From Isotricha intestinalis (Eukaryota; Ciliophora; Litostomatea; Vestibuliferida; Isotrichidae): 64,000 nt of DNA. Of the stretch, positions 10,104 through 24,500 are shown piece by piece. Each line of letters begins with the position of its first letter. The stretch's first letter is position 1. The notes under the pieces are model-generated. The model did no database searches. It saw nothing but the letters and a program-made list of their open reading frames with translations, and was not told where the DNA came from. Location: positions 1-64,000 of the forward strand of contig JAJJLU010000359.1 of NCBI GenBank assembly GCA_023807065.1, in the 5' to 3' direction. Both the position numbers and the translations under genes were made by a program.

Positions 10104-11789
10104 ATGTCATATGATTATTCTGATTTTTCGAATTATTCTCTTAAAGACACAATAGGAGAAGGTAATTTTGGAAAAGTAAAATTAGCAATTTTTATTCCAA
10201 CAGGAAATAAATTCGCAGTGAAAATATTAAATAAAAAGAAATTAAAAGACAAAATGAAAAAATCTATATTAAATGAAAATGAAATAATAAAAAAATTCAA
10301 TCACATAAATGTGATATATGTATATCAAATAATAGATTTAAAAGATGAATATTTTATAGTTATGGAATATTGTGAAAAAGGAGAATTATTTGATTATATT
10401 GTTGAACATAAAAGATTAGAAGAAGATGAAGCTTCAATTTTTTTTTATCAATTAATAAATGGTTTAGAACATATTCATCAAAATAACATAGCTCATAGAG
10501 ATTTAAAACCTGAGAATTTGTTATTAAATAAAAATAAACTTTTAAAAATAATAGATTTTGGTTTATCCCATGTGATACATAATAAAAGTTTCTTAAAAAC
10601 AAAATGTGGAAGTCCTTCATATGCGTCTCCTGAAATAATAACTCAAAAATATTATGATGGATTTAAATCTGATATTTGGTGTTGTGGTATAATTTTATAT
10701 GCAATGTTATGTGGTTATTTACCTTTTGATGGAGAAAATAATGATGAATTATTTAAAAATATATTAATATGTAATCCTCAATTTCCTGAATTTTTATCAG
10801 AAAAATCAAAAACAATAATTTCAAAAATTTTAAACCCTAATCCAAGTGAAAGAGTTACTATTGAAGAAATTAAAAAAGATGATTTTTATTTGAAAGGAAA
10901 AGAATTATGTGATATTGATTATAATATGGTGGAAAAAAATATTTTAAATAATAGGATTATGAATAAGAATAATGATATTAAGAAAAAAATTAGGAATTTA
11001 AAGATATTAAATAAGGAAACTGAAGCTAATATATTTCTGAATAAATTAATGGTTTTAAATTCAAATGTTCATTTAAAATTAAAAAAAAATAAAAATAGGT
11101 TTAATACTAATAGTATGCAATCAGAGATTATGAGAAAACATATAAATAGAATAAATTTAAGTAATAATGTTAGTAATGAAAATACAAGAAATAATAAAAA
11201 TACTATTTTTTCCCCTACTTCTAGTACAAAAAATGGAATTAAATCTTTAAATAGAGGAACATTCAGAGAATTTTCTCCTAAATTTTCTTTAAAAGAATTA
11301 ATGGAAACAAAAAATAAAAAAAGAAATATTCCTTATTTAAATAATACAAATTTTGTGTACAATAATATTAATTTAAATAGAAATAAAATTTATTTAAATG
11401 GGAAAAATAATAAAACTAAAATAGTAAAAACAACAATAAGTCCTTTTGAAAGAAAAATACACTTATCTAAAAAAAGTAAATTAAAAAATTCTCCTTTAAA
11501 TTCTATAAATAATAACCTTGAAAATAATATTAATAGTAATAATTATGATTCATCAAGAAAAAAAACTTTTAATATTATAATGAATAATATGGTTAATTTG
11601 AAAATTAAAAAAAAACATATAAAGAGAAATAGTGAAACTATTAGTGCAATTAGTAATATAAGTAATTATACTAATCCTAATTATTCTAATAATCATAATA
11701 AATCTTCTTCTAGAGATGAAAAAATTATTTCTCATTCTACTAGAAGAGATATTTTTAATTATTTACCTGTTTTGAAGAATCATTATTGA
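10104..11789 (+). CDS. SNF1/AMPK-like Ser/Thr protein kinase (CAMKL)
   Basis: 561-residue kinase. The catalytic domain spans about residues 12-270: glycine loop GEGNFGKV (18-25), ATP lysine K40, catalytic HRDLKPEN (131-138), DFG (151-153), and an activation loop ending in CGSPSYASPE. T166 stands where the LKB1-type activating threonine of AMPK/MARK kinases lies (LKT-x-CGSP). All catalytic residues are present, so it should be active. Residues 270-561 are Asn/Lys/Ser-rich and low complexity. I see no clear UBA, KA1 or autoinhibitory domain, so the subfamily within CAMKL is uncertain. The gene ends in TGA. Activation by an upstream kinase at T166 is inferred from the family. Confidence 0.92.
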   Translation: MSYDYSDFSNYSLKDTIGEGNFGKVKLAIFIPTGNKFAVKILNKKKLKDKMKKSILNENEIIKKFNHINVIYVYQIIDLKDEYFIVMEYCEKGELFDYIVEHKRLEEDEASIFFYQLINGLEHIHQNNIAHRDLKPENLLLNKNKLLKIIDFGLSHVIHNKSFLKTKCGSPSYASPEIITQKYYDGFKSDIWCCGIILYAMLCGYLPFDGENNDELFKNILICNPQFPEFLSEKSKTIISKILNPNPSERVTIEEIKKDDFYLKGKELCDIDYNMVEKNILNNRIMNKNNDIKKKIRNLKILNKETEANIFLNKLMVLNSNVHLKLKKNKNRFNTNSMQSEIMRKHINRINLSNNVSNENTRNNKNTIFSPTSSTKNGIKSLNRGTFREFSPKFSLKELMETKNKKRNIPYLNNTNFVYNNINLNRNKIYLNGKNNKTKIVKTTISPFERKIHLSKKSKLKNSPLNSINNNLENNINSNNYDSSRKKTFNIIMNNMVNLKIKKKHIKRNSETISAISNISNYTNPNYSNNHNKSSSRDEKIISHSTRRDIFNYLPVLKNHY

Positions 11790-12207
11790 ATATTTATATA
11801 TGTATATATAAATAATTTATTGATGTAATATTTTTTTAAAAAATTTTTTTATTTTCTCTTATATTTAAATTATTTTAATATTTTTTTTGATTTTTATAAT
11901 TATTTTTGTTTCATTTTCACAAAAAACAAATGAAATTGTATTCTATCAAAATTTAATATATAAAATATATAATAATTATTTATTTAATAAAAGATTTTTT
12001 TAATAAAGTTCATCTGGCCTTGATTCAAAAAAAATTAATTAAATAAATTAATAAAATACAAAGATTTTATTTCATTTGTTTTTCAAAAATATAATAAAAA
12101 AGAGAAAAAGATATATATAAAAAACAATTACTCAATCATTATCTTATAATAATAGAAATTCTTTTAAAAATAGTAAATAAACTTTTTAAAATTTATTTAA
12201 ATAAAAT
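11790..12207. other. Convergent intergenic stretch
   Basis: Between two convergent genes. It holds T-rich and A-rich runs typical of 3' ends on both strands and no open frame or RNA motif that I can support. Confidence 0.5.
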
Positions 12208-12495
12208 TTAACTATCTTCAATCATAGCTTTTAAAACATCTCTAATAAGAACTTTAAATTCATTAAAATCTATTTTTCCAGAATGATCAGTATCTAAATG
12301 TGCAAGAACTTCTTTAACTTCTTCTTTTGATGGAGGTTCAGCTCCGAGATCACCTGAAATTTGAGCCATAACTTTATCTAATTCATTTTCATCAATTTGA
12401 CCAGATTTATCTGTGTCTACACTATCGAATGCAACTTTTGCTACTTCATTTAATTTTTTTTCATCGTTTAATATTGCTTTAATTTGATCTGCCAT
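12208..12495 (-). CDS. Small two-EF-hand calcium-binding protein
   Basis: 95-residue protein with two canonical EF-hands: DTDKSGQIDENE (about residues 28-39) and DTDHSGKIDFNE (about 68-79). Both loops have Asp at 1 and 3, Ser at 5, Gly at 6, Ile at 8 and Glu at 12, so both should bind Ca2+. It is half the length of calmodulin or centrin and acidic overall, so it is a stand-alone EF-hand pair rather than calmodulin itself. Its codon usage is more G/C-rich than its neighbours (for example gctccgagatcacct on the plus strand), which suggests high expression. Partner unknown. Confidence 0.9.
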   Translation of the reverse strand: MADQIKAILNDEKKLNEVAKVAFDSVDTDKSGQIDENELDKVMAQISGDLGAEPPSKEEVKEVLAHLDTDHSGKIDFNEFKVLIRDVLKAMIEDS

Positions 12496-12730
12496 TTAAT
12501 TTTTATATATAATAATTTTTAGGATTTATATTTATTTTTTTATGAATGATATTAAAATATAATTGTTTTTGACGATTAGATTCTGTAATTACATTCATTA
12601 AAAATTTATTATTGTTTAATTTATTTTTTTTTGTATTAATAATTATTTTATAGGTTTATCTTGAAAAAATCATTTATATATTATATTAAATTATTCTAAT
12701 TATAATTTCTTGAATAAGATGTTCCAATAA

Positions 12731-13681
12731 CTAAATTTTTTTTTTTGATTTTTTATCATAATCTGAACTCCTTAATAAAGAAGAAAATTTATTTAATTCA
12801 TTTTTAAAAAAATCTCCGGAATAATAATTAATGTTTTTTTGATTTCCTTCAAAAGAATGAAAAATAGGCAATTTAAAATTTTTATTTTTATTATCATTAT
12901 TACGAGTAAATGAAAGTAAATTACTTATTTCACTTTTCTTATCACTATAAAAATTATTTCTTTGAATTCTTTTTTCTTTATCAATCCATTTATCAATATG
13001 TTCAAAGCTTCCCAAATCATCAGGATAAGTAACAACATTTTTATAATTATTATATTTTCTTTTATTTTCAATTGGATAGAAAACATTTTTTCTAAAAGTA
13101 TTTTTTGATAATTTAAGAGGAACTTCATTTACTTGGTTTTGAAATTCATTATAATATATTTGAAAAGGTGTTTTTCCTTTTTTTATTTTATTCATATTTT
13201 GATTGTAATCATAATTCTTTATTTTTTCAGGATATTTTGAAATACTATTTGGTCTTCTTGCTGATTCTTTTTGAAGGGATAAAATTTTACCATATAACAT
13301 TTCAATTTTATAATCATATAATTTTGATTTATTATTTCTTCTTAAAATATCTAAATTTGAAATTCCTATATCATATTCTGTTCTACTTGTTTTAAATGTT
13401 TGCTTTTTTTTTTTATTTTTTCTTTCTTTTGTTTGTATATTTCCATTTAATATATCATAAATATGTTTATATCCTTCATTCCTTTTCATTAAATTATCTA
13501 AAGCCATCTTTCGATCTATTTTATTTTCAATGTTTATTGGATTATTATTACCATTTATATCATTATTATTCATATTATTATTATTCATATCTTTATTATT
13601 TACATTATTTTCGTTATTTTCATTATTTTCATTGTTATTTTCAAGTATAAAGTTATTATCTGCATCATTTGGTTCTTCCAT
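12731..13681 (-). CDS. Unknown Asn-rich basic protein
   Basis: 316-residue protein without a recognised domain. Residues 1-50 are almost only Asn, Glu and Asp. The middle has charged, Tyr-rich segments such as KTPFQIYYNEFQNQVNEVPL and KNVVTYPDDLGSFEHIDKW, whose mixed composition suggests a folded or conserved part near 165-240. A KRNEGYKHIYDIL stretch near residue 67 recalls NEGYQHL in the gene at 6,729-8,633. Divergent from the gene at 14,084. No membrane segment or signal peptide. Confidence 0.68.
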   Translation of the reverse strand: MEEPNDADNNFILENNNENNENNENNVNNKDMNNNNMNNNDINGNNNPINIENKIDRKMALDNLMKRNEGYKHIYDILNGNIQTKERKNKKKKQTFKTSRTEYDIGISNLDILRRNNKSKLYDYKIEMLYGKILSLQKESARRPNSISKYPEKIKNYDYNQNMNKIKKGKTPFQIYYNEFQNQVNEVPLKLSKNTFRKNVFYPIENKRKYNNYKNVVTYPDDLGSFEHIDKWIDKEKRIQRNNFYSDKKSEISNLLSFTRNNDNKNKNFKLPIFHSFEGNQKNINYYSGDFFKNELNKFSSLLRSSDYDKKSKKKI

Positions 13682-14083
13682 TTAATTTTAGATTATTAAA
13701 AATATTTAAATATGACTAATAAAAATTTAATTATTGATATTGATTGATGAAATATTAATTTCTTATTAGAAAATATAATTATATAAATATTTTAATCAAG
13801 AAAATTCTTTATTTTAATAGAAAAAGGAAATAATGAAAATTTGGTTTAATATTTTTGGGTTTTATAAATTATGATTTTTTTAGTTAATTTTAACATTTAT
13901 TTTTTTTTCATTTTTATAAAAAAGAGTATGAAGTTTAATTTACTTTAAAAAATTTTAAAGATTCTCAAGCAATAATATCAATTTAAATTATTTTTTAAAT
14001 TATATTATAGAATTATTTTTTAATTATTAAATTCAATTTTCAATTGAGTCATAAATTAATCTAAATCAAATTATTAAAAATAA
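13682..14083. other. Divergent promoter-containing gap
   Basis: 402 bases between divergent start codons; it must hold both promoters. It is about 85% A+T with runs of T and A. No TATA element can be told from background. Confidence 0.4.
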
Positions 14084-15971
<1,888 letters not shown>

Positions 15972-16181
15972 ATGAATTTTTTCTAATATTAAATTAAATA
16001 GTAGTCTTTTTTATATGTAAAATCCACTCAGGATAAAATAATTATATAATATATATATTTATTATTTTTTACTTTTCTTTTGAATATGATATTTTTTTTT
16101 GAAAAAGAAAAAAAAAATGAATTAAAATAAATTGTTTTGTTTTTTTTACTAAAAAAATATTTGTTTTATAAAATTAAAAAA

Positions 16182-17483
<1,302 letters not shown>

Positions 17484-17805
17484 AAATTATTTTAAGATAT
17501 ATAATTTTTATTTCGTATATTATTTAGATATCATTAAAAATTAATTTATTTATTAATTAAATTAAAAAACATGTGTTCAAAAAATAATAATAAATCTTTA
17601 TTTTAATAAATTAATCATTGTTTAGAATAAATTATTTAGTTTTTTAATACCAAAAATACAGAATTTTTTTTATTTTTTTAAAAAAAATATTAAATTATAA
17701 AAATTTCATTCATTCAGAATAACATTTTTAAACAATGAATATTATTCAAAAAAATTAAAATATTGTAAAATAAATATTCAAAAAGATTATGATTAATAAA
17801 AAAAT
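17484..17805. other. Intergenic stretch between two kinase genes
   Basis: 322 bases of A/T-rich sequence separating two same-strand kinase-fold genes. No feature recognised. Confidence 0.4.
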
Positions 17806-19226
17806 ATGGAAAAAAAAATAAATTTAAATGAAGAAATTATTCCTCCAATCATTAATGACAGAGTTTCACCAACAAACAATAATTTAAAAAAATCTATTTC
17901 ACATAATTTAGAAAAAAATGAAATAAATCCAAGAAGAAATTTAATTCAAGAAAAATTGAAATTAAAAAAATTACAAATAAAAAAAGGAAATAACTTAGAA
18001 ATATATAAATATAAAAGTGAAAAATTGAATTATCCTTTTACTTCTAATCATCAAAGTATTTGTTCTTCAAATTTAGAAAATTTAAATGAAAATAATAATA
18101 ACATTCATTATAAAAAATTTAATAAAAAATTAAAAGTAAAATTAAAATTAATTAATTATTTTAGCCAACTTTAAAAATTAATTCAAAAATAAATGTAAAT
18201 AATATAAAAGAAGAAATTATTATTAAAAGTCCAAATCCTACATCAAAAAAATATAATCTTTATACAGAAAATTATTCAGAAATACAAAAAAATATGAAAA
18301 ATTTAAATCCTTTATTATGGTTAATAAGAAATAATAAAAAAGAAGGAAAAAGAAATTTAGATAATATTGAAGATTTAATTACTTCTTTAACAGTGACAAC
18401 AAAACCGAATTCTTCTGATGAAAAAATATCTACAAAATTAATTCCTATTCAATTACCATTACCCAATATTATTTCTCCTAATTTAATTGAATTAAAAAAT
18501 AATTTAATTAAAAAAGGAAATGATGATATTGAAGATGATACTATTAATCAAAATATATATTTTCATAAAAACTGGAAAAAAGGTGATATAATTCATAATG
18601 GGGAAAATTCAACAATTTATAAAGCTTTTAATATTTCAATTGGAAATATTTTTATTATAAAAGAATATAAAATAAATGATAATTCAATAAATAAAAAAAA
18701 TTACTTTCAAGAAGTTAAACTTTTAAAATTATTAAGACATTCAAATATTGTAAATTTTTTAGGAGCTGAAGTTTTTAAAAATAAACATTATGTTTATTTA
18801 GATTATGTTTCTGGAGATAATGTTAAAGACTTTATTTCTAAATTTGGAGGAATTAAAGAAAATATGATTAAAAAATATATTAAACAAATTATTTCAGTTT
18901 TCGAATTTATATATTCACAAGGTTATTTTTATGGAAATCTTTCTTTAAATCATATTTTAATTGATTCTGATGGTTTAATTAAAATTACAGATTTTAGTAA
19001 AGTTAAAAGCCAAAGAAATTTTCAAAAAAATAATTTTTTTAATTTAACTACAAATTCTGATATTCAAAGTATTGGAAATACTTTTAAAGAATTAATTCAA
19101 GAATGTGAAAAATCTTTTAATGAAATTTCATATTCTAATGATTTAAAAGAGTATTTAGATTTTATATCAAATGATAGAAATCTAATTACATTCCATGCTT
19201 TGAAAAATCATCCTTTTTTAAAATAA
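17806..19226 (+). CDS. Predicted STE/MEKK-like pseudokinase, two exons
   Basis: Exons 17,806-18,135 and 18,165-19,226 join in frame to 463 residues. The kinase fold covers about 245-463: N-lobe lysine in FIIKEYK (K276), an alpha-C glutamate in FQEVKLLKLL (about E293), and RHSNIVNFLGAEVF as in MAP3K-type kinases. The catalytic motifs are changed. HRD is YGN (366-368), so the catalytic Asp is Asn; the following Lys is Ser; the metal-binding Asn is His (373); DFG is DFS. The glycine loop keeps one Gly. The domain ends in HPFLK as active STE kinases do. Phosphotransfer is therefore unlikely; a scaffold or allosteric role is inferred. The 240-residue N-terminus is low complexity. Confidence 0.85.
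18136..18164 (+). other. Intron of pseudokinase gene (29 nt)
   Basis: GTAAAATT...TTTTAG, phase 0; joins two long frames that are +2 relative to each other. Confidence 0.88.
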
Positions 19227-20070
19227 AATATTTTATATTCTTTTAAATTTTATTTTTTATTTTCATTTTAATATAATATATTAAATAAATACGCTATATA
19301 TTCAATTCCTTTATATTTTTTATGATACATAAAAAAATTGTTGAAATTTATTGTTTTTAGAGCATATTTGATGAAGCTCATAATGTCAGGAAATAAAATC
19401 AAATGATAGTTTTTGTAAATTATTGATGACATATATATTTTAAAGTATATGATTAAATTTTAAAATGTTGATTTAAATATATTTTTATTATTTAAAAATT
19501 TCTGTTTTAAAAAATATCTTGTTTCCTTGAGTAAATTTATAGAAGATAACATTTTATAAAAATGAATAATGAAATTTATTATCTTCATATGAAAATTATA
19601 TTATCAGCTAAGATGAAAGAATTGATGGAAAAAAATTTAAAACACAATTTTTAAAAAGTTCTAATCATAAAGAGAATAATGAAAACTATTTTTCATTATA
19701 TTATTTTAATTCAAATCCAATAATTTATAATAATATTTTAAATATTTAAAAAAGATTTATTTTTAGTCTATATAAGTTATACAAATATTATAAATAAATG
19801 AGGTAAAATTATAAATCTTTTATATATAACAAAATATAAAGGTTAAAAACATTGTATTAAAATTTTAGAGTTTAAAAGTGATAAATAAAATTTACCAAAT
19901 TTCTAGAAAAAGATTTTTTATAAAAATATTGAATTAAAATTTAATAATTGATTGAAAAAAATATTGTAAATGAATATATTTTAAAGTAAAAACTGTTAAA
20001 TATATTTAAATATATTACCAATAGAATAAATTATTATATTTATATATACTTAAAAGAAAAAAACAAAAAA
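19227..20070. other. Gene-free stretch with a possible short relic
   Basis: No intact gene. Codons 19,612-19,749 form 45 open codons without an ATG and with protein-like composition (DERIDGKKFKTQFLKSSNHK at its start). It could be a relic or an unplaced 3' exon. Nothing else recognised. Confidence 0.4.
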
Positions 20071-20880
20071 TTATACTTTTTCCACAGCAATAGCATTATG
20101 TAAATAATCTTTCAAATTATTTTCTTGTATTTGTTTTTGTAAATCAACTTTTTTAAAAGGTTCTAAAACTTTATAATTTTTATTTTTAATTTTTAACATT
20201 TTTTCACTTTGTTTTACTTTAAAAAGAACCATATCAGGATAAGCATAATCAGTAACACTTTTCATAAATTTAACTTTAGTTTGTAATTCTTTTAATTTAA
20301 TTTCTGAAAAAGTAGGACCACTAAAATGTTTAATTTTTTCTCCTTTTTTAATTAATTCTAAATTATGTTTCATTAGTCTTTGATCAAATTGTTCATCAGT
20401 TTCAGCATATTCTAAATTTAATTTATTATGAATTAGTTTTATATCTCTTGCATACTTTTTCTTTTTTTCAGCGAAAAAATAAAAAATTCTCTTATATAAA
20501 AACATTTCCCTTGATTGATGAGAAAAAGGAGATTTTACTTTAGTAAAAGGAATATAACTATTTTCTCTTTTTAAAGGATGCAAAGAAGGTGGAATATATT
20601 TTTTCTTTTGTTTATATAGTTCTGAGTTTAATAATAATTTATCAGCACTTTTTACATTTAATCTTAATTTTTCTTTTATTTTATTTAATCTTCTTTCATT
20701 TTTTTCTATATCACTTCCAGAAAGAAATGAACATGTTTCTCCATTAAAGTTAGTTCTTGATATAAGTAATGTGTTATTAGTTGGTTGAGATGTATGTGAT
20801 GTTGTTGTAATATTAAAATATTTTTTGCTTGATGGTTCTTTTTCTTTATTATTTAAAAGTTGTCTTTTCATATTTTTCAT
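20071..20880 (-). CDS. Unknown basic helical protein
   Basis: 269-residue protein, not recognised. The Ser/Thr-rich N-terminal 75 residues look disordered. Residues about 110-250 have balanced composition (FFAEKKKKYARDIKLIHNKL, AETDEQFDQRLMKHNLELIK, TDYAYPDMVLFKVKQSEK) and are probably helical and folded. No signal peptide or membrane segment. Two ATGs lie three codons apart at the start (MKNM); the first is used here. It is divergent from the large MIF4G gene, with 641 bases between them. Confidence 0.7.
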   Translation of the reverse strand: MKNMKRQLLNNKEKEPSSKKYFNITTTSHTSQPTNNTLLISRTNFNGETCSFLSGSDIEKNERRLNKIKEKLRLNVKSADKLLLNSELYKQKKKYIPPSLHPLKRENSYIPFTKVKSPFSHQSREMFLYKRIFYFFAEKKKKYARDIKLIHNKLNLEYAETDEQFDQRLMKHNLELIKKGEKIKHFSGPTFSEIKLKELQTKVKFMKSVTDYAYPDMVLFKVKQSEKMLKIKNKNYKVLEPFKKVDLQKQIQENNLKDYLHNAIAVEKV

Positions 20881-21521
20881 TTTTTTTATTTTTTTTTTGA
20901 ATAATAAAAGTGAAATATTAATAATTAAAATTGATTTAATTATTTAATCAATGAATTATTTAAAAATAAGATGAAAGTGGTTTAGATTATAATTTATAAA
21001 GTATCTTATATGAATATTTATGATAAGGAATAAATATGATATAATTATTTAAGAAAAATATAAATATAGATTTTATACAAAGTCTAATTAATAATTAAAA
21101 ATCCAACAATTAAGTTAAAGCAAATAATACCGAAATTAAAAAAATTAAATAATTCAATATCTGTTTATTACTCAAAAATTAATTTTAGCTTGTAGTTTTT
21201 TATGTGTGGTTATTGAGCTTCAATACACCTTTTATTATATATGTATTATTAAGTTATTTACTTTTAATTCATAATATATATTATTTTAGAGATGAATAAA
21301 AATATAATACTTTAATTGTTTTAATTTATTTACTGAAACTGATATTATTTTTTAAGAATAATAATATTTGTTTTTTTTTCAATAATTTTTTATGATTTAA
21401 TCACTTTAATTTTAATTAAATAAATTTTAACATATAAAGAAGATAATTTATTATTAAAATATTATTTTTAATTAATTTATTTTAAATTTTTGGTATTTTT
21501 TATTAAAAAATAAAAAAGAAA
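20881..21521. other. Divergent intergenic stretch
   Basis: 641 bases that must hold promoters for both flanking genes. A slightly less A/T-rich patch near 21,180-21,235 (TTTTATGTGTGGTTATTGAG) is not recognised as an RNA or a gene. Confidence 0.4.
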
Positions 21522-24500
21522 ATGAATCAAAAAGCAAAAAGAGGAATATTATTAAATTCATCAAAAGGAAAATCAAAAGAAAAATTCCTCACAATTGCTA
21601 AATCAAATTCACCGAATGAAAAAATAGAAATAATAGAATATAATAAAATAAAAAATTCATATATTAAAAAACAAGATAATGATCCTTCAAAATGTAAAAC
21701 TCATAGACCTTATATTCCAACATTTATAAGAGATAGGAATAAAATAATAAAAACAAATTCAATTTATAAATATCATAAAAACAGATATGGTTATCCTAAT
21801 GAAAAAATTTATATTAATAATAGATATAAATTACTAAATCAAAGTCAAAATATAGAAAGAGAAAATAATAATAAAAATTCAAGTTTTAAAAATGAGTTAA
21901 ATACTACATATGATGATTTAATAAATTATATTAAAAAATCTAGTAACATTGAAAAGAATGAAGTTAAAGTAACAAGTAAGACTATTAATAGAAGTTCAAA
22001 TGAAAAAAATATTGCTAAAAGTATAGATGATGATAATAATGACATAAATTATTATGGTAATGTTTATAAAAGAAGAAGACAATATTGGTCTTCTAAATCA
22101 AGTTCAAGAGAAAATAAATCAAATGATAGTAATGATAAAAATAGAATTTTAACTTATAGAAGACAAAATAATTTAAAAGAAGATTTAATGAGTACTTTAA
22201 ATGATACAAAAAATATTATTTGTAAACTACCTTTATCATATATTTCTAAAAAATATATTAAATTAAATTTATTTCCAATTAACACATTTTGTTTTATATC
22301 AAAAGAAATAATTAGACCAATAATTTTGCCTACTTTAGATATATCTTTTATTTCTAAATATTTAATTTCAAGTAAAGTTTTACCTATTATTGATAATTCT
22401 TTTATAAGTAAAAAAATAATTAAAGTTATCCAAATGCCATTATTAGATAACCATTTTATGTCAAAAAAAATTATAAAATCTACATTTATTATTCCTACTT
22501 CTTCAAAAAAAAGAAATTTGAGTGAAGTGAAAACAAAGAAAAATAATTCTGTAAAATATATTGATTTATTCAGAAAAATACCAATAAATGAATTTTCATT
22601 TATTAGTAAGAAAATTTATATTGCAAAAAATATTCCTATTTTACCATTATCTTTTTTTTCAAAAACTATTATAAGTTGTTTAACAATTCCTAAACTTGAT
22701 ATATCTTTTATTTCAAAAATATGTAAAAAAGAGGATATATTTAAAATTCCTGAAAAAGAAATTTCATATATTACAAAAAAAAGAATAGAATATATTAAAA
22801 AACCAACATCATCTATAAATTATATATCTAAAAAAAGATTTATGAATCAAATAATTAATAAACCAATATCTACATATTGTTATATATCTAAACAATTAAT
22901 TAAAATTTACAATAAACCTAAATTTAATATTTGTTATATATCAAAGGAATTAATGAAAAATTATAAAAAGCCAATATCAGATATTTGTTATGTTTCAAAA
23001 GAAAAAATATATATTTTTAAAAAACCAAAAATTAAAGATTGTTTTATTTCAAAATATTTATTTAAAATATTCCAAAAACCATTATTAAAATTCGGATTAA
23101 TATCAAAAAATTATATTTTCCAAACTCAAATTATTCCTTTAATAAATCAATGTTATATTTCAAAAAAATTCATAATTTCAGGATATAAAAAACCAATATT
23201 AAGAGAAGCATTTATCACAAAAAAAATAAATAAAGGAATTATTCCAATAAAAAAACCAATAATAATTAATTGTCAAATATATAAAAAATATAAAAAAAGC
23301 AAAAGTTGTTTATCAAATTCATCAAGTTTATCATTTATAGATAATTTAGCTCAAGATGAAGAGAAAATAATTTCAACATCAATAAAAGAGGATATAATAT
23401 CAACACCAATTAAATCATTGAAAAATTTTAATTTTAAAAATTCAAATAAAGATAAAATAGATAAAATAAGTAATTCAGTAAATTCTCAAATATCAAAAAT
23501 ATCAAAAAATTCAGAAAAAAATATATCTAATTTTGGAAGTTTACAAGATGATATTTCTTCAGAATTTAATGAAATAGATAAAAAATTAAATAAAAAACAT
23601 CCTGAATTAGAAGCAAATATTCGTCAAAGAAGAGAAATTGAAAAAGAAATTGAAATTCAATTTGATGACTTTGGTATGGTTAAAGAAATAAATAATTCTA
23701 ATTCTAAAAATAAAAATAGTGATTCTGAAAAAAAATCAAATTATTCTAAAAATTTTATTTTAACTGAACAATCACCTCAAAATATAAATTTATCTTTAAG
23801 TAGAAGTAAAAATAATTCAAATCAAAAATCAAGTAATAAAAAACAAAATATGTCTAAAAGTCAACAAATGGATTCTTCAGAAAAAAAAAATAAACCTTTA
23901 AATCAAAATAAATCAATGAAAATTCCTAAATTTAAATTTGATAAAAATATGTTATTTGATTTGAAATATGAATTAAATAGAAGAAAAAAAGAAAAAAGAA
24001 TAATACAAGAATATGAATATTCAAATATCAGAAAAGCAACTCAAAAATTAAATGAAGTTTTATTAGGAAAAAGTAGTGATAATAAAAAAGATATAATAGA
24101 ATCAAAAATTGAAATTGGAGCAAATAAATTAGAAGAAATTATTGGTAAAAGAAAAACAAAAAGAGCTTCTGGTCAAATTAGTGTTAGAAAAAATAATAGA
24201 TATTTACATATATTAGAACAAGAAGATAAAATGAATAAATTAAAAAATATTGAAAAAATATTAGATAATAAATTTGATTTAAATCCAAATAATGAAAATT
24301 TATTATTTTCAAGAATAAAATCAAATACTCCTATTAAACCTACTATAAAAAAATTATTTAAAACTTCTGAAAAATCAAAAAATTCAGCAAGAAAACAAAA
24401 AAAAGAAAAATTAATTCCAAAATCAAATTCAATAAATTTACAGTTTATATTGTCTTTAAAACTTTATCCTCATTCATTAGATTCTTATCAATTACCAAAT

